DNA of 64,000 bases from Pseudodesulfovibrio nedwellii (GTDB lineage: Bacteria > Desulfobacterota > Desulfovibrionia > Desulfovibrionales > Desulfovibrionaceae), in assembly GCF_027923765.1 (NCBI RefSeq), contig NZ_AP026709.1:291001-355000 (forward strand). Direction: 5' to 3'. Numbering within the stretch: position 1 is the first letter of the stretch; every line of letters starts with the position of its first letter. The notes under the pieces were generated by a model. It did not search any database and had not been told where the DNA came from. It worked only from the letters and a program-made list of their open reading frames with translations. The position numbers and the translations under genes are program-made. Of the stretch, positions 14,875-25,233 are shown one piece after another.

Positions 14875-15963
14875 ATGGGTTTCTGGGACGGTGCGACTCA
14901 AGGATTAGATAAGGGTACGGCCATGGGCTTTAAGAAAGCCGAAATAAACGAAAGCAACCGGCGTTTCGATGAGAATATGGCTATGGCAAATAAACGTCTC
15001 GGCATGGATGAAAAGCGCCTTGCCATGGCTGAAAATGCCGACAACAGAGCGGCGGAGAGTCATGAAGAAGACATGTGGGCCAAAGGCGTTGCCAAGAAAC
15101 AATACGAAGGTGCACGGGCGTTGGCTCAGACGGGCGGCGATCCTGTGAAAATGGCCCAAGTTATGAGCGACTATGCTCCTGATGGGAATCAGTACCAAGC
15201 CTCAGTGGACAAGAAAGGCAATGTCGTCTTCCAGGGGTTCTCATATGATGACAAGGGGGCAATGGTTCCGAGCGGCACCAATCTGTCTTTCAAAGATAGC
15301 GATTCCGCAGTTGCAGGGTTGTGGGGAGTGGTTGGCGATCCGAAGCAATTTCTCACTTACGCTCTGGCAAACAAGGATCGGGAAGATAAATTCCAAGACT
15401 TCAAGAGCCGTTTTGCTGTTCAGCAGGAAGGTGCAATGCAGGTTGTTAATGCAAAACACGAGAACAACTTAAACACGCCGACGCCCGTTTCTAAAGATGT
15501 TGGAGGCAAAGTGGTCTTTGGCTCGCAGGATAAACGGACAGGTGCTTTTACAGAAGCCAGTGCCATGGGGAAAACCATGACTCCGACTCAGCAGGCCGTA
15601 GCGAATGCGAAGGGTGTTGAGACGACTGCCAAGCAAATTAAGAGCTTTGAATCAAGCCTTCAGCATGTTGCCAAGCAACTTGTAGGAACCGGCAATTCTG
15701 GATTGGCTGAACTAGGCATTTTGCTTAATGGCGGTAGCATAGAAGACCTTACCCCTCAACAGCAACAGGGAATTATTCAGAAGGTCAGCGGCCTTTATCA
15801 ATCCGGCAACGAATTGGAAAAGAAACTGGCTGGTCAGTATTTGCAGTTGACGAGTATGTGGCAAAAGGCCCGTTTCCCTCAGACAAAACCCCAAAGGGCA
15901 GGCGGCCCGACCATGGTAAAGACCAACACCTCTTCCCCTGCAAGTTGGAAAAATTGGGAGTAG
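14875..15963 (+). CDS. Ejection/internal virion protein
   Basis: The start is placed at 14,875, one base after the preceding stop, with GGAGGT upstream; an in-frame ATG at 14,851 lies inside the preceding gene. 362 aa, no cysteine-rich or membrane regions. The N-terminal ~60 residues are strongly helical with a repeated pattern (NRRFDENMAMANKRLGMDEKRLAMAE), as in middle-size core proteins of podoviruses. A compact alpha/beta part follows (DYAPDGNQYQASVDKKGNVVFQGFSYDDKG). The C-terminal helical part carries Gln-rich DLTPQQQQGIIQKV. By order (small, medium, giant) this corresponds to the second of three ejection proteins that enter the host envelope with the DNA. Confidence 0.6.
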   Translation: MGFWDGATQGLDKGTAMGFKKAEINESNRRFDENMAMANKRLGMDEKRLAMAENADNRAAESHEEDMWAKGVAKKQYEGARALAQTGGDPVKMAQVMSDYAPDGNQYQASVDKKGNVVFQGFSYDDKGAMVPSGTNLSFKDSDSAVAGLWGVVGDPKQFLTYALANKDREDKFQDFKSRFAVQQEGAMQVVNAKHENNLNTPTPVSKDVGGKVVFGSQDKRTGAFTEASAMGKTMTPTQQAVANAKGVETTAKQIKSFESSLQHVAKQLVGTGNSGLAELGILLNGGSIEDLTPQQQQGIIQKVSGLYQSGNELEKKLAGQYLQLTSMWQKARFPQTKPQRAGGPTMVKTNTSSPASWKNWE

Positions 15964-15969
15964 TATAAC

Positions 15970-18900
15970 ATGGCATTGCATCCGACCGTTCAGGAATGGA
16001 ATGAAGATTACGAATATCTAGCGTTGCCGGATGAGAAGAAGGCTTCTGTCGTGGGCAATTTCTTTGACAACGAATTGGCGGACGATGAATTCCGAGCCCT
16101 TGAACCGGCGAAGCAGGCAACGATTCGAGATAATTTCTTGTCTGCTCATGTGGGTGGGTATGAGCCTGCACCGTCTGGTAATATTGGAGCAATGGGAATG
16201 CCCACTATCCAGACGGCACCAGAGCGCTCTTTTATGCAAGAGGTAGGGGCTTTCTTCAATCCGCTTACCGATGAAGACAAGGCTCAAGCTGCCGTTGCTT
16301 TAGTCAACGCTGAAGCTGAAGGCGTTAGGCCGTATCAGAAGCTCGGTCCGAATCGTAATGCTTTTACTGACGTTGGTATGTCAGCGCTTCGCGGTGTTGT
16401 GGCTGATGGTCCTGAAACTTTCCTTCGGGCTGGTCGAACTATTGGCATAGACACGGATGCAGCCATTGAAAACATTAAGGCTTTTCGCGAGAACTATTTC
16501 CCTCAATCTTTTCAGGCTCTCAATAACCCTGTACGTCGGGATGTGACTGAAGGCGTGGCGTCCATTGGACCGAGTATTGAAGCCGGTTTACCGGGAGCGG
16601 CGGTAGGGCTTATGGGCGGTTTGCCCGGTGCCATTGGCGGCTTTGCAGCTTCAGGCGGCACGGTGTTCGGTTTGGCTGAATATGATCGGTTCATGGAGGA
16701 AGCGAAGACCGTTGGCATTGATCCGGCTGACGTGAAACAAGAAGCCATTATGGCGGCTGTTGCCGAAGGTGGACTTGAAGGCGTTTCCAATCTGTTGGAC
16801 TTGGCGTTGATGAAAGTCGGGAAACCTGTAACCAAGGCTGTGACCAATCGTCTCGGATTGTTTGCTAAAAACTATATAAAGGTCCTTGGTTCAGAGCTTC
16901 CTACGGAAATGACGCAGGCCGCTTCTGGTGCAGCTATTCGCAACGAAGCCGGGTTTCCGAACCAAGACCCGATGCAAGCCGCAAAAGACTCTATTGGTCC
17001 AACTGTCGTTGCCACGCTTGGTTTTGCTGGCATGGGTTCTGTGCGTTCCGCTCGACCACACACGGCTATGGACTTGATGAAGTCGGAAGAATCTTCCGTT
17101 CAGCCTGTTGATGCTCATGGAAACTCACTCCCGTTTGATCCGGCCTTAGCTTCAGTTTCTTCGTTTGATGAAGCATATAAGGGGGAAGGTCGACTTGATG
17201 CCGCAGAGAACGGACTCAGCGAGGATGAGTACAAAGAGATCGGAAAGGAAAGACGGGAACACCCGCAACGCAACGTCACAACTTACACAACTCCCAAGTA
17301 TTACTCCGAGAAAGAGGTTAATAAGCGATACTCTGAAGGCCGGATGAGCGCCATGGATTTGCTTTCGCCTTTCAGTGAGACACTGGATGAGCCAGTTACT
17401 CCTCACGTCACGCCGCAAATGTCCCCGGCAGCACAGAACGAACTCCCGGTTGGTGGGGCAATGGCTCTTCCCCCTGGTGGTCCTGTTATCATCCCTCAAC
17501 CGACACAACAGACCGGATATGGTCCTATTCCGCAGGAACAAGGCCGTACGGCTATGGCCATGCCACAAGGCCAGCCCCCGGCGGCCTTGCCGGAAGGCTC
17601 CCGGCCTATTGCAATGGGCTTGGCTCAGTCCGAACCAATTCCGAGTCGTTCTTCTCAAGATTTTGAAATGGTTTCCAACGAGGGCGAGAATTACCGGCCT
17701 GATTTTGAAATAGTTCATGGTGGAGTGCCTGCTGTGCGAACGGCTATGGACCTTGCGCCGGCGCAAGCGCAGCCCCTTATTATCAATAAAGCAAACGAGG
17801 CTGCAACTTCCCCGATCAATGCTATTACCATCTATGACCTTAACGGTGGGGAGCACCAGGGCGTAGTCGAGGCAGAAAGCGACGATACTCTTCGTGTCGT
17901 GCTGGAAGATGGCCACGTCGAGCTTATTAACAAAGAAGATGGCAACGGCGATTCGGGTTATTCCTTGAAAGGGAAGAAAGAACGCTATTCTTTTGATTAT
18001 ACTCTTGCCTCCGCTGGCTATGAGATTCAAGGGCAAAAGGTTGGAGAGCTATCCGACGAAGCTCTTGAAGAGCTTAGAGGCAAGATGGAAGCCGATGAAG
18101 ATCGAGCCGCATTAGGCGTCGCAGAGGGTGCAGGGGTCGCCTACCAGACCGACCTTCGTGCCGTTATAACGGAACAGGCTCGTAGGCAGTCCGTTGAAAC
18201 GAAGGCGAACGAAGCCGCGACCTCCGAGCAGAATGACACCCCGCAGCCGACTGAGGCTCAGATTGAAAAAGGAAATTACAAGCTCGGCCATGTTAAAGCC
18301 ATAGGCCTTGATATCTCCATTGAGAATCCGGCAGGCTCCGAGCGTTCCGGTACGGACAAGGATGGAAAGCCTTGGTCTGTGCAGATGCAGCACCATTACG
18401 GCTATATCAAGGGAACCGTGGGTAAAGACAAGGACCATCTGGACGTCTTCCTGAAAGACGGTGTTGAGTCTGAAGACATGGGTTCCAAGCCCGTCTTTGT
18501 GGTGGATCAGAAGAATGAAGACGGTTCCTTCGATGAACATAAAATTCTTATGGGATTTGACAACGCGCAGGATGCCGAAGCGGGCTACTTGTCCAATTAC
18601 GAGCAGGGTTGGCAAGGGCTCGGTGCAATCACTGAGATGAGCCCGATTGAGTTCAGACGGTGGACCAAGAAGAAGCGCAAGACCAAGATGCCCGTTGCAT
18701 ATGTTGTTTCCGAAACCAAGCAGAAACAGTCCGTTTTAGAGCAAAAGAGTGCTGACTCGGCAACAGGACAGCCTGAAAAGGATGGCGTCAACATCAAATC
18801 CGACGGCAAGCCCTACAGCAAAAAAGCAATCAACTTGGTTGTTGCTGGCAAAATTAAGAGGGGCCAAAACGTCGAAACTGTACAGCTTGACGATGAAGGT

Positions 18901-21900
18901 AAGCAATGGGGCTGGCGCGAGGTTGTGGACAATGAGGCCCAAATTGAAATCCGTAAACGACTTATAAAAGCCGTGCCTGACGGTGATTATGCTGGTATGA
19001 TGGACCATGCAGACACGTTGATTGATGATGAAAACTTTTCCGTTGATGACGTTTATGAAGTCATCACTCAAATAGACGACGAGGTACAAAATGACCAAGG
19101 AAGCCAGAAGCCAGAAGGTCAAAGAGAACGTGGACAAGATGGTCGAGTGGGCCAAGACAGTGACCCCGGAAGAGGAGGAAGCAGCCTTGAAAGCAACCCG
19201 CAAGTTGCCGAAGAAGGATCGCGTTCGGGCTCTGAATCTGATGGCGAAAGCGAAGAAGGTCGCCGCCTTAGAGAAGGGCAAAAACTCCTAGAGACTGATG
19301 CCGATCAGGGCGGTGGATTTTACGACACCGATAATATTTATCCTCCATTCCTCTACGGGTTGTCTGATGAAGAGTACGACGCCCATATCACGGAACTTGA
19401 TGAACGCACCCGCATCGCAGAAGAGGCGGAGTACAACAAATCCCTCACCAATGAGGACGTTGATAGCAAGATCATTGCCTATCTAAAAGATGTCGGCCTA
19501 AATGGAAAATCTCTCCAGACTTGGCCCGGTCTCCAAAATATTATCCGTAAAAAATTTGGTCCTGGCATTTTTAAATCGAAAGCCAAGGGAGCAAGTGATA
19601 TTGATCAAGCTGCCCAGGAGCTTAACGGCATGGGGCTGTTTGACGGCGACGCTGACGCGCTGGCCGAGTACCTAAAAGAAGCTAAGGGGATAAAGGAAAA
19701 CCGTGAAGGATACGGTTTTGACTCTCGTCTAGAGCCCAAGAAGAAAGAGCCGAAGGCCAAGCCCGAATCCACGTCAGAAAAGGCTTCTAAAAAAAAGGCC
19801 ATGGGAAAAGACGCTCCCATTGAAGATCTGGGTGAAAAAATAGGCGGCGCCCGCAAGGATACAGCCCAACCCACCGGATCTCGTCCAAAGAAAGAAAAGG
19901 ACGCTCGTTCCGCATGGCGTAAACGCTATTTTGCCATGGAAAACCTTATGGAAAAGGGAACGTGGCAACTGGTTGACGGGCGGACTCGTCATGTTCGTTT
20001 TTTGTCCCGCGAAAAGTTCTCCTCACAAAAAGAAGCCGAAGAAATGCTTCCTCTGGCCGTGGTCGGTATCAAACATTCACCTCGCATGGCTGAAAAAGGC
20101 AAGTGGGACATCATTCGCAAAGTGTCCAAATACAAGCGCGTTGTCATCAAGGACGGCTTCAAAAGCCGTGAAGAAGCTCTCAAGTATATGGTTGATAACG
20201 CTGTAGACATCATTGAGACGAATACCCGGATTGGCGAAGAAATCCTCGTCAAGCCAGAGAACGTTTACCGTTCTGGCGTGAAGCGCAGAACCGGAGACGT
20301 CGAACCGCAGGCTTTCATGGACGACTTTGGTTTTCGTGCTGTTGAATTCGGGAACTGGAATAATCAGACCGAAAGACAAGAAATTCTGAATCATGCCTAT
20401 GACGGCCTGATGGACCTGGCTGACGTTATCGGCGTTCCACCCAAGGCGTTATCCTTGAATGGTGATTTGGCTCTCGCCTTTGGTGCGAGAGGGCAGGGGC
20501 TCAGTGCGGCAAAGGCCCACTACGAAGGGCATTATGGCGTTGTCAATCTGACCAAAATGAAAGGGGCCGGTTCTCTAGCTCATGAGTGGTTCCATGGATT
20601 CGACCATTACCTTGGCCGTCTTGATGGCAAGGCGTCTTCCAAGATCATCAAGAACAATAAGGGGCATAAGATCTTTGATGCAAAGCCTCCGAGTAAAGAT
20701 TACGCAAGTCACGGTTTCCGCTATAAGTCCGACGCCCGAGAAGAGGTGAGGAAGGCATACACGAAGCTCATCAACACGATGATGTCCAAGGCCGAACAGT
20801 ATGTCGAAGATACCGAGAGGGCCGAGAGATTTGTTGGTATGTCGCGTGATAACTTGAGGACCAAGTTGGAGGCCATCCGTAACAATATAGCAAAGGAAAG
20901 GTCTTGGGGGCGAAAGAAGCGTGCCGCAACTGAGGAAGAGCTCATGGAGTTCGATTCGCTGGTTGAAAAACTTTTGGATGGCAACAACCTTGAGTTGGTG
21001 TCCATGGAGAACAAGACGAGTAAGGGCAAGAGTCTTTCCCGCTTCGGCTCATGGCGTGAAACCAACGGCACTCTTGACGCGATGAACGATATCCTTTTGG
21101 CCGTGACAGGGCGCAGTGGCTTTAATTCAAAGCGAGAAGCGACCTTGAATGGTGTTGCCAAATTTATGCGGACATATGCCGATAGGATCAAGATACTTGA
21201 CGATGCGAGAGGCGGCGACAAGAAGATAAAAAAAGTCCCGACTGATTACCTTATGGAGTCCAAAAAAATCGACGAAGGTCGTCCTTCTGACTACTGGACT
21301 ACGAATCATGAAATGGCGGCTCGTGCTTTTTCGGCCTTTGTTGAAGACAAGATTGCACAGGAGGGGAATGAAAGTTATTTTCTGTCCTACGGGTCTGACA
21401 ATGTATTTTATCAGTTGAATGAAATCCGTCCATTTCCAGAAGGGAAAGAACGGGAGGCTATGAATAAAGCTTTTAAAGAGTTGTTTGAGAGCCTTGAAAC
21501 AAAAGAGACGTCCAAAGGAATTGCACTCTTTTCTCGCGCAGACAAACCGCGTCGGGGCATGAAAAAGGCGATGCTCCAAGGCGGAGCGGTTCGCAAACTG
21601 CAAAGACAAGCGGAGAATGCTTTGCCTCTTGAAGTTGTCCAATCAGAAAATGATTTGCCAGCTTTTATTAGAGTGCAGGCACAGAGGAGCGATGATTATA
21701 CCGAGGGCGTCTATGACCCATTTTCCGGCAAGGTTTATTTTGTCGCTGACAATATCCCGTCAGTTCGTCGTGCTGCCGCCCTTTGGATGCATGAACAGGG
21801 CGTTCATAACGGGTTGAAAGGGTTGTTTGGGAGACGCGAATATCATCAAATCATGATGTCCGTTTATGACAAAATCGAATCTCGACACCCTCTTATTGCA

Positions 21901-24900
21901 AAGCTCAAGATGAAACCTGTTTTGGCTGAGATTGCCAGAAGTGAAGGTTTTGATCTTTCAACAACAGAAGGGCAGCTTGCAGCCGCCGAAGAATATGTTG
22001 CTCAATGTGCTGAAAAAATTAAGGCCGGACGTGCGTTAACGCGTCAAGAAAAAGGTGCTTGGCGTAAATTTGTTGAAAAGTTCCTCGAATGGCTTCGTAG
22101 TGTAGGAGTGAATTTTAAACTCACCGATCGAGAAATTGCATGGATAGCAGAAGATGCCGTTCAATTTACCGTACACGGAGAGCCGGGTATTCGGTTTCGC
22201 CATGAGCCTGCAATGGCATTTTCTCGCAAAGAAAATACTGAGCCAGACTTCAGCGAGATTAAATTCTCACGCGGCACCTATCGTCAGTCGGCACTTATTC
22301 AGCAACTCCAACGCATGAATGGCGGCACCATGCCGAGCGGTGGCAATGCCGCTGTAAGGGCAATGACAGCCAAGCCTAGCCAGATTGCCAAGGATGCAGC
22401 AAAGAAAGGCAAGTCCGGTCTTCATAACCGGATCAATACCGGTGACCTTTCCGTATTGCAGGAAGTCGCGAGCTTGCCTCACTGGATTGCCAAACGGTTT
22501 CCGGCCTTTGATGCTATCTACCGTCGTCAGTTGACCCGTATGGACGAAAGAGCGGCAGTTCTCAAAGAGTCGTTGGAAGAGGTTGAAGATTTCTTTACTG
22601 ACCTGAGCAAAGAAGACCATGCCGCGCTTCGTGATATGATTTGGGAGATAGACGGCGAGAAACTGCCGGGTATGAATCTCGACAAGTTTATTCCGGTTCA
22701 GGATGCCAAAGGGCGCGACACCTATGAAAACGGGCGGATCGTCCTTGAAATGAATCCTCGCTATTATCGGATGTTTGAGCGTTGGTTGGATAAACAGCCT
22801 GTTTCTGAGAAGGTAAAGAAGGCAATGAGCGCCCTTCGTGAATCCCTCGACCGCGACTTCCTGCGGGCATATGACGCAATGCGCGAGATGGCCGAAATTG
22901 ACGAAGACACAATCAAGGCGTTTCGTTCGAATATCAATCATGTCCACAACTATTTTCCACACAAACGATACGGCGGGTATTATGTCCAAGCCGTCGGAGA
23001 CAACTACGTCGGTCAGACCGATGAAGGTAAGTGGGCGGTTTTCAATGCAACTGACGACATCGTTTCCAAAGAGTTTGCCAATGAAGCTACGGCTCGTAAG
23101 CATTGGACAAAGAACAAACGCAGCGCCGTTCACCGGGAACACTTTGACGCTTCGACAAAGGGACTCGCCGGTCGCAAGGCTGAAAAGAAAATGGCTGAAT
23201 TGAAAGTCGATTATCCCGACAATGTAGACTGGTCTACAGGGAAGAACGAACGTCTGCCCGATGAACTCTATGAATTTGGTATCGACACCAATGCCATGGA
23301 GCAAATTGTGGTGGCGGCGGCTGACAAGATAGAAAACAAGGAGATGGCCAAGGAAATCAAAGGCAAGTTGGCCGAAGCCGTGTCCGACACCATGAAATCA
23401 CGCGGTTGGTCGGCTGCAACCATCGGACGCAAGGGTGTTCCTGGTCATGAGAAGGAAGATATTCAAGGAATCATCTATGACTACAAGGCCGGTCTTTCCG
23501 GTTGGCTGACCAAGATTCAGGCAAGTCGGGACTTTACTTCCTTGCTTGGTCAGGTTGACGCCAAACAGCACCCGAAAGAATATGTTTACGCAACGAACTA
23601 CGTCCAGAATATGCTCAGAAATGCGGACAAGATTGACCGTGCTGTCGGTAATATCAAGGCCATAGCTTTTCTCTGGTACTTGGGTTTCAACCTCAAGACG
23701 GCCGCGCTCAACCTGACGCAGAATGTTATCGTGGGTATTCCTCGATTCAGCATGGACGTGAAAAGCGGTGGTTTCAAATATTGGAAGGCTGCCGGAGCCA
23801 CACTCACCGAGCAACTGACCGGCAGAGCTACGGGCGGAAAAGTAAAGACCTTGCCCAAGGACGAATCGCGTCTTCTTGACGATCTGTACCGCGAGGACGT
23901 TATTACCGAAGGTTTCCTCAATGAGATTCGCGGGCGTGTTCAAGGTGTTTCGGTCGCGGCAATTGGTAATAAGGTTTTGAAATGGGCAGGAATGCCTATG
24001 GCCATTGCCGAGCGTTTCAACCGGGCTTCTCTGGCTCTGGCCGCATACCGTGCAGCCCGAGACGGCAAGATCACAAATGAAGCGGTTCTGGCAGAGCTCG
24101 GCGCCAAGCTTGGAGTAGGATTGCCCTATGAAAAAGCCAAGGCGTATGCTGAGGATGTAGTAAGAGACTCCCACTTCGTCTACGGAAAGACCAATCTTCC
24201 GCAGCCACTCCGTAACTCGACCATAGGCCGTGGTACAAATCCGGCGTATACTTTCCGAACCTTCTCTCACAACATTCTGTCTATTTGGAATTGGATGCTG
24301 TGGAATCAAGGGGCAGAAGGCAAAAAGGCTTTTGCCAAGTCGATGATGGGAACCATGGCTATTGGCGGTTTCACGGCTCTACCTTTCTATGCCACCCTTA
24401 TGCACCTGTTCCAGTGGGCAACCGGTGACGATGATGATTGGACGGAAGAGATTCGGAAAGAGCTTCCTGAAGGTGACATGCTACGTGATGTGGTAACCTA
24501 TGGGCTTCCTGCCGGTGCCGGGTTCTCTCTCGGCGGTTCGGTAGGACTTGAAACACCTATACTTTCCAGAGTCGAACCGGGCGCCACAATCGAAGAAAGT
24601 GTGGCCGACAACTTAGGCGACATCTTCGGTATTCCGTGGGATATGTTTTTCCGCAAACCTTCCCGTGTAGTAAAAGCACTCAGGGCGGGTGATGAATGGC
24701 GAGCCTTCGAAGAAGCCGCGCCGACCATCATCAAGAATGGCATGTCCGGGTATCGTTTGTGGAAAGATGGGCACCGTTCCATGACAGGCAAGCCGATCAA
24801 TGAACCCGGCAAATTCGGCCCGCGTAAGCTGACAGAGGCTGAAGCTCTTGGGAAGATGGCCGGATTCCAACCGATCTCCAGCACCAAATCATACGATCAA

Positions 24901-25176
24901 TACCGAGGACGGAAGGTTTCGAAACAAGTCAGAAGCAATAAGGCAGGCGAATTTGCAAATAATTACGTCATGGCCCTGCGGAAAGGCGACAAAGACAAAG
25001 CCCGCAGCGTTTTGACTGCATGGCAGGAATGGAACAAAGAAGCCCGTAACGACAAGAAGCCGTGGATGGTGATTACTCGCCGCGACATGACCGCCAGAAT
25101 CAAGGCCAGAGCGAAGGGCAACGGAGTGAGCCCGAGAGACGCGCTTCGGATACTGGAACAGAGAAAGGCATACTAA
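15970..25176 (+). CDS. Giant polyvalent virion protein (3068 aa) with pyrophosphatase-like and two zincin-like domains
   Basis: The last and largest ejection-type gene. Visible parts: helical N-terminus with a glycine-rich hydrophobic stretch (about 200-240); long Pro/Gln/Met-rich linker with repeated TAMDL-like motifs (365-369, 460-464, 527-531, 591-595); inorganic-pyrophosphatase-like domain around 790-900 with GYIKGTVGKDKDHLDVF (811-827; D820, D822, D825 match the acidic signature); charged low-complexity region (about 1040-1310); a large-polyvalent-protein-type domain with ALAFGARGQG, GVVNLTKMKGAG and zinc motif HEWFH (1538-1542, plus H1546); FSR motif at 1854; second zinc motif HEQGVH (1941-1946 region); FSR motifs at 2084 and 2099; long helical C-terminus with hydrophobic segments near 2566-2590 and 2790-2815. 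Such polyvalent proteins are known as phage-delivered multi-domain effectors. Probably ejected into the cell to form a conduit and protect or prepare the incoming DNA. Which domains are active is inference. Confidence 0.8.
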   Translation: MALHPTVQEWNEDYEYLALPDEKKASVVGNFFDNELADDEFRALEPAKQATIRDNFLSAHVGGYEPAPSGNIGAMGMPTIQTAPERSFMQEVGAFFNPLTDEDKAQAAVALVNAEAEGVRPYQKLGPNRNAFTDVGMSALRGVVADGPETFLRAGRTIGIDTDAAIENIKAFRENYFPQSFQALNNPVRRDVTEGVASIGPSIEAGLPGAAVGLMGGLPGAIGGFAASGGTVFGLAEYDRFMEEAKTVGIDPADVKQEAIMAAVAEGGLEGVSNLLDLALMKVGKPVTKAVTNRLGLFAKNYIKVLGSELPTEMTQAASGAAIRNEAGFPNQDPMQAAKDSIGPTVVATLGFAGMGSVRSARPHTAMDLMKSEESSVQPVDAHGNSLPFDPALASVSSFDEAYKGEGRLDAAENGLSEDEYKEIGKERREHPQRNVTTYTTPKYYSEKEVNKRYSEGRMSAMDLLSPFSETLDEPVTPHVTPQMSPAAQNELPVGGAMALPPGGPVIIPQPTQQTGYGPIPQEQGRTAMAMPQGQPPAALPEGSRPIAMGLAQSEPIPSRSSQDFEMVSNEGENYRPDFEIVHGGVPAVRTAMDLAPAQAQPLIINKANEAATSPINAITIYDLNGGEHQGVVEAESDDTLRVVLEDGHVELINKEDGNGDSGYSLKGKKERYSFDYTLASAGYEIQGQKVGELSDEALEELRGKMEADEDRAALGVAEGAGVAYQTDLRAVITEQARRQSVETKANEAATSEQNDTPQPTEAQIEKGNYKLGHVKAIGLDISIENPAGSERSGTDKDGKPWSVQMQHHYGYIKGTVGKDKDHLDVFLKDGVESEDMGSKPVFVVDQKNEDGSFDEHKILMGFDNAQDAEAGYLSNYEQGWQGLGAITEMSPIEFRRWTKKKRKTKMPVAYVVSETKQKQSVLEQKSADSATGQPEKDGVNIKSDGKPYSKKAINLVVAGKIKRGQNVETVQLDDEGKQWGWREVVDNEAQIEIRKRLIKAVPDGDYAGMMDHADTLIDDENFSVDDVYEVITQIDDEVQNDQGSQKPEGQRERGQDGRVGQDSDPGRGGSSLESNPQVAEEGSRSGSESDGESEEGRRLREGQKLLETDADQGGGFYDTDNIYPPFLYGLSDEEYDAHITELDERTRIAEEAEYNKSLTNEDVDSKIIAYLKDVGLNGKSLQTWPGLQNIIRKKFGPGIFKSKAKGASDIDQAAQELNGMGLFDGDADALAEYLKEAKGIKENREGYGFDSRLEPKKKEPKAKPESTSEKASKKKAMGKDAPIEDLGEKIGGARKDTAQPTGSRPKKEKDARSAWRKRYFAMENLMEKGTWQLVDGRTRHVRFLSREKFSSQKEAEEMLPLAVVGIKHSPRMAEKGKWDIIRKVSKYKRVVIKDGFKSREEALKYMVDNAVDIIETNTRIGEEILVKPENVYRSGVKRRTGDVEPQAFMDDFGFRAVEFGNWNNQTERQEILNHAYDGLMDLADVIGVPPKALSLNGDLALAFGARGQGLSAAKAHYEGHYGVVNLTKMKGAGSLAHEWFHGFDHYLGRLDGKASSKIIKNNKGHKIFDAKPPSKDYASHGFRYKSDAREEVRKAYTKLINTMMSKAEQYVEDTERAERFVGMSRDNLRTKLEAIRNNIAKERSWGRKKRAATEEELMEFDSLVEKLLDGNNLELVSMENKTSKGKSLSRFGSWRETNGTLDAMNDILLAVTGRSGFNSKREATLNGVAKFMRTYADRIKILDDARGGDKKIKKVPTDYLMESKKIDEGRPSDYWTTNHEMAARAFSAFVEDKIAQEGNESYFLSYGSDNVFYQLNEIRPFPEGKEREAMNKAFKELFESLETKETSKGIALFSRADKPRRGMKKAMLQGGAVRKLQRQAENALPLEVVQSENDLPAFIRVQAQRSDDYTEGVYDPFSGKVYFVADNIPSVRRAAALWMHEQGVHNGLKGLFGRREYHQIMMSVYDKIESRHPLIAKLKMKPVLAEIARSEGFDLSTTEGQLAAAEEYVAQCAEKIKAGRALTRQEKGAWRKFVEKFLEWLRSVGVNFKLTDREIAWIAEDAVQFTVHGEPGIRFRHEPAMAFSRKENTEPDFSEIKFSRGTYRQSALIQQLQRMNGGTMPSGGNAAVRAMTAKPSQIAKDAAKKGKSGLHNRINTGDLSVLQEVASLPHWIAKRFPAFDAIYRRQLTRMDERAAVLKESLEEVEDFFTDLSKEDHAALRDMIWEIDGEKLPGMNLDKFIPVQDAKGRDTYENGRIVLEMNPRYYRMFERWLDKQPVSEKVKKAMSALRESLDRDFLRAYDAMREMAEIDEDTIKAFRSNINHVHNYFPHKRYGGYYVQAVGDNYVGQTDEGKWAVFNATDDIVSKEFANEATARKHWTKNKRSAVHREHFDASTKGLAGRKAEKKMAELKVDYPDNVDWSTGKNERLPDELYEFGIDTNAMEQIVVAAADKIENKEMAKEIKGKLAEAVSDTMKSRGWSAATIGRKGVPGHEKEDIQGIIYDYKAGLSGWLTKIQASRDFTSLLGQVDAKQHPKEYVYATNYVQNMLRNADKIDRAVGNIKAIAFLWYLGFNLKTAALNLTQNVIVGIPRFSMDVKSGGFKYWKAAGATLTEQLTGRATGGKVKTLPKDESRLLDDLYREDVITEGFLNEIRGRVQGVSVAAIGNKVLKWAGMPMAIAERFNRASLALAAYRAARDGKITNEAVLAELGAKLGVGLPYEKAKAYAEDVVRDSHFVYGKTNLPQPLRNSTIGRGTNPAYTFRTFSHNILSIWNWMLWNQGAEGKKAFAKSMMGTMAIGGFTALPFYATLMHLFQWATGDDDDWTEEIRKELPEGDMLRDVVTYGLPAGAGFSLGGSVGLETPILSRVEPGATIEESVADNLGDIFGIPWDMFFRKPSRVVKALRAGDEWRAFEEAAPTIIKNGMSGYRLWKDGHRSMTGKPINEPGKFGPRKLTEAEALGKMAGFQPISSTKSYDQYRGRKVSKQVRSNKAGEFANNYVMALRKGDKDKARSVLTAWQEWNKEARNDKKPWMVITRRDMTARIKARAKGNGVSPRDALRILEQRKAY

Positions 25177-25181
25177 AAGGC

Positions 25182-25215
25182 GAAGCCCCCGACCAACCAA
25201 GGCCGGGGGCTTCTT
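25182..25215 (+). terminator. Terminator closing the phage late operon (probably bidirectional)
   Basis: GAAGCCCCCG (25182-25191) pairs perfectly over 10 bases with CGGGGGCTTC (25204-25213), followed by TT on the + strand. On the minus strand a TTTT run follows after GCC. It lies between the convergent giant phage gene and the outer-membrane protein gene and can serve both. Confidence 0.75.
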
Positions 25216-25233
25216 ACAATGAGAGAGGGGTGT

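Noticed and set aside
22267..23304. 345-codon minus-strand frame inside the giant phage gene
   Set aside because: Shadow of the long + strand gene; no recognisable domain, and neighbours are all on the + strand.
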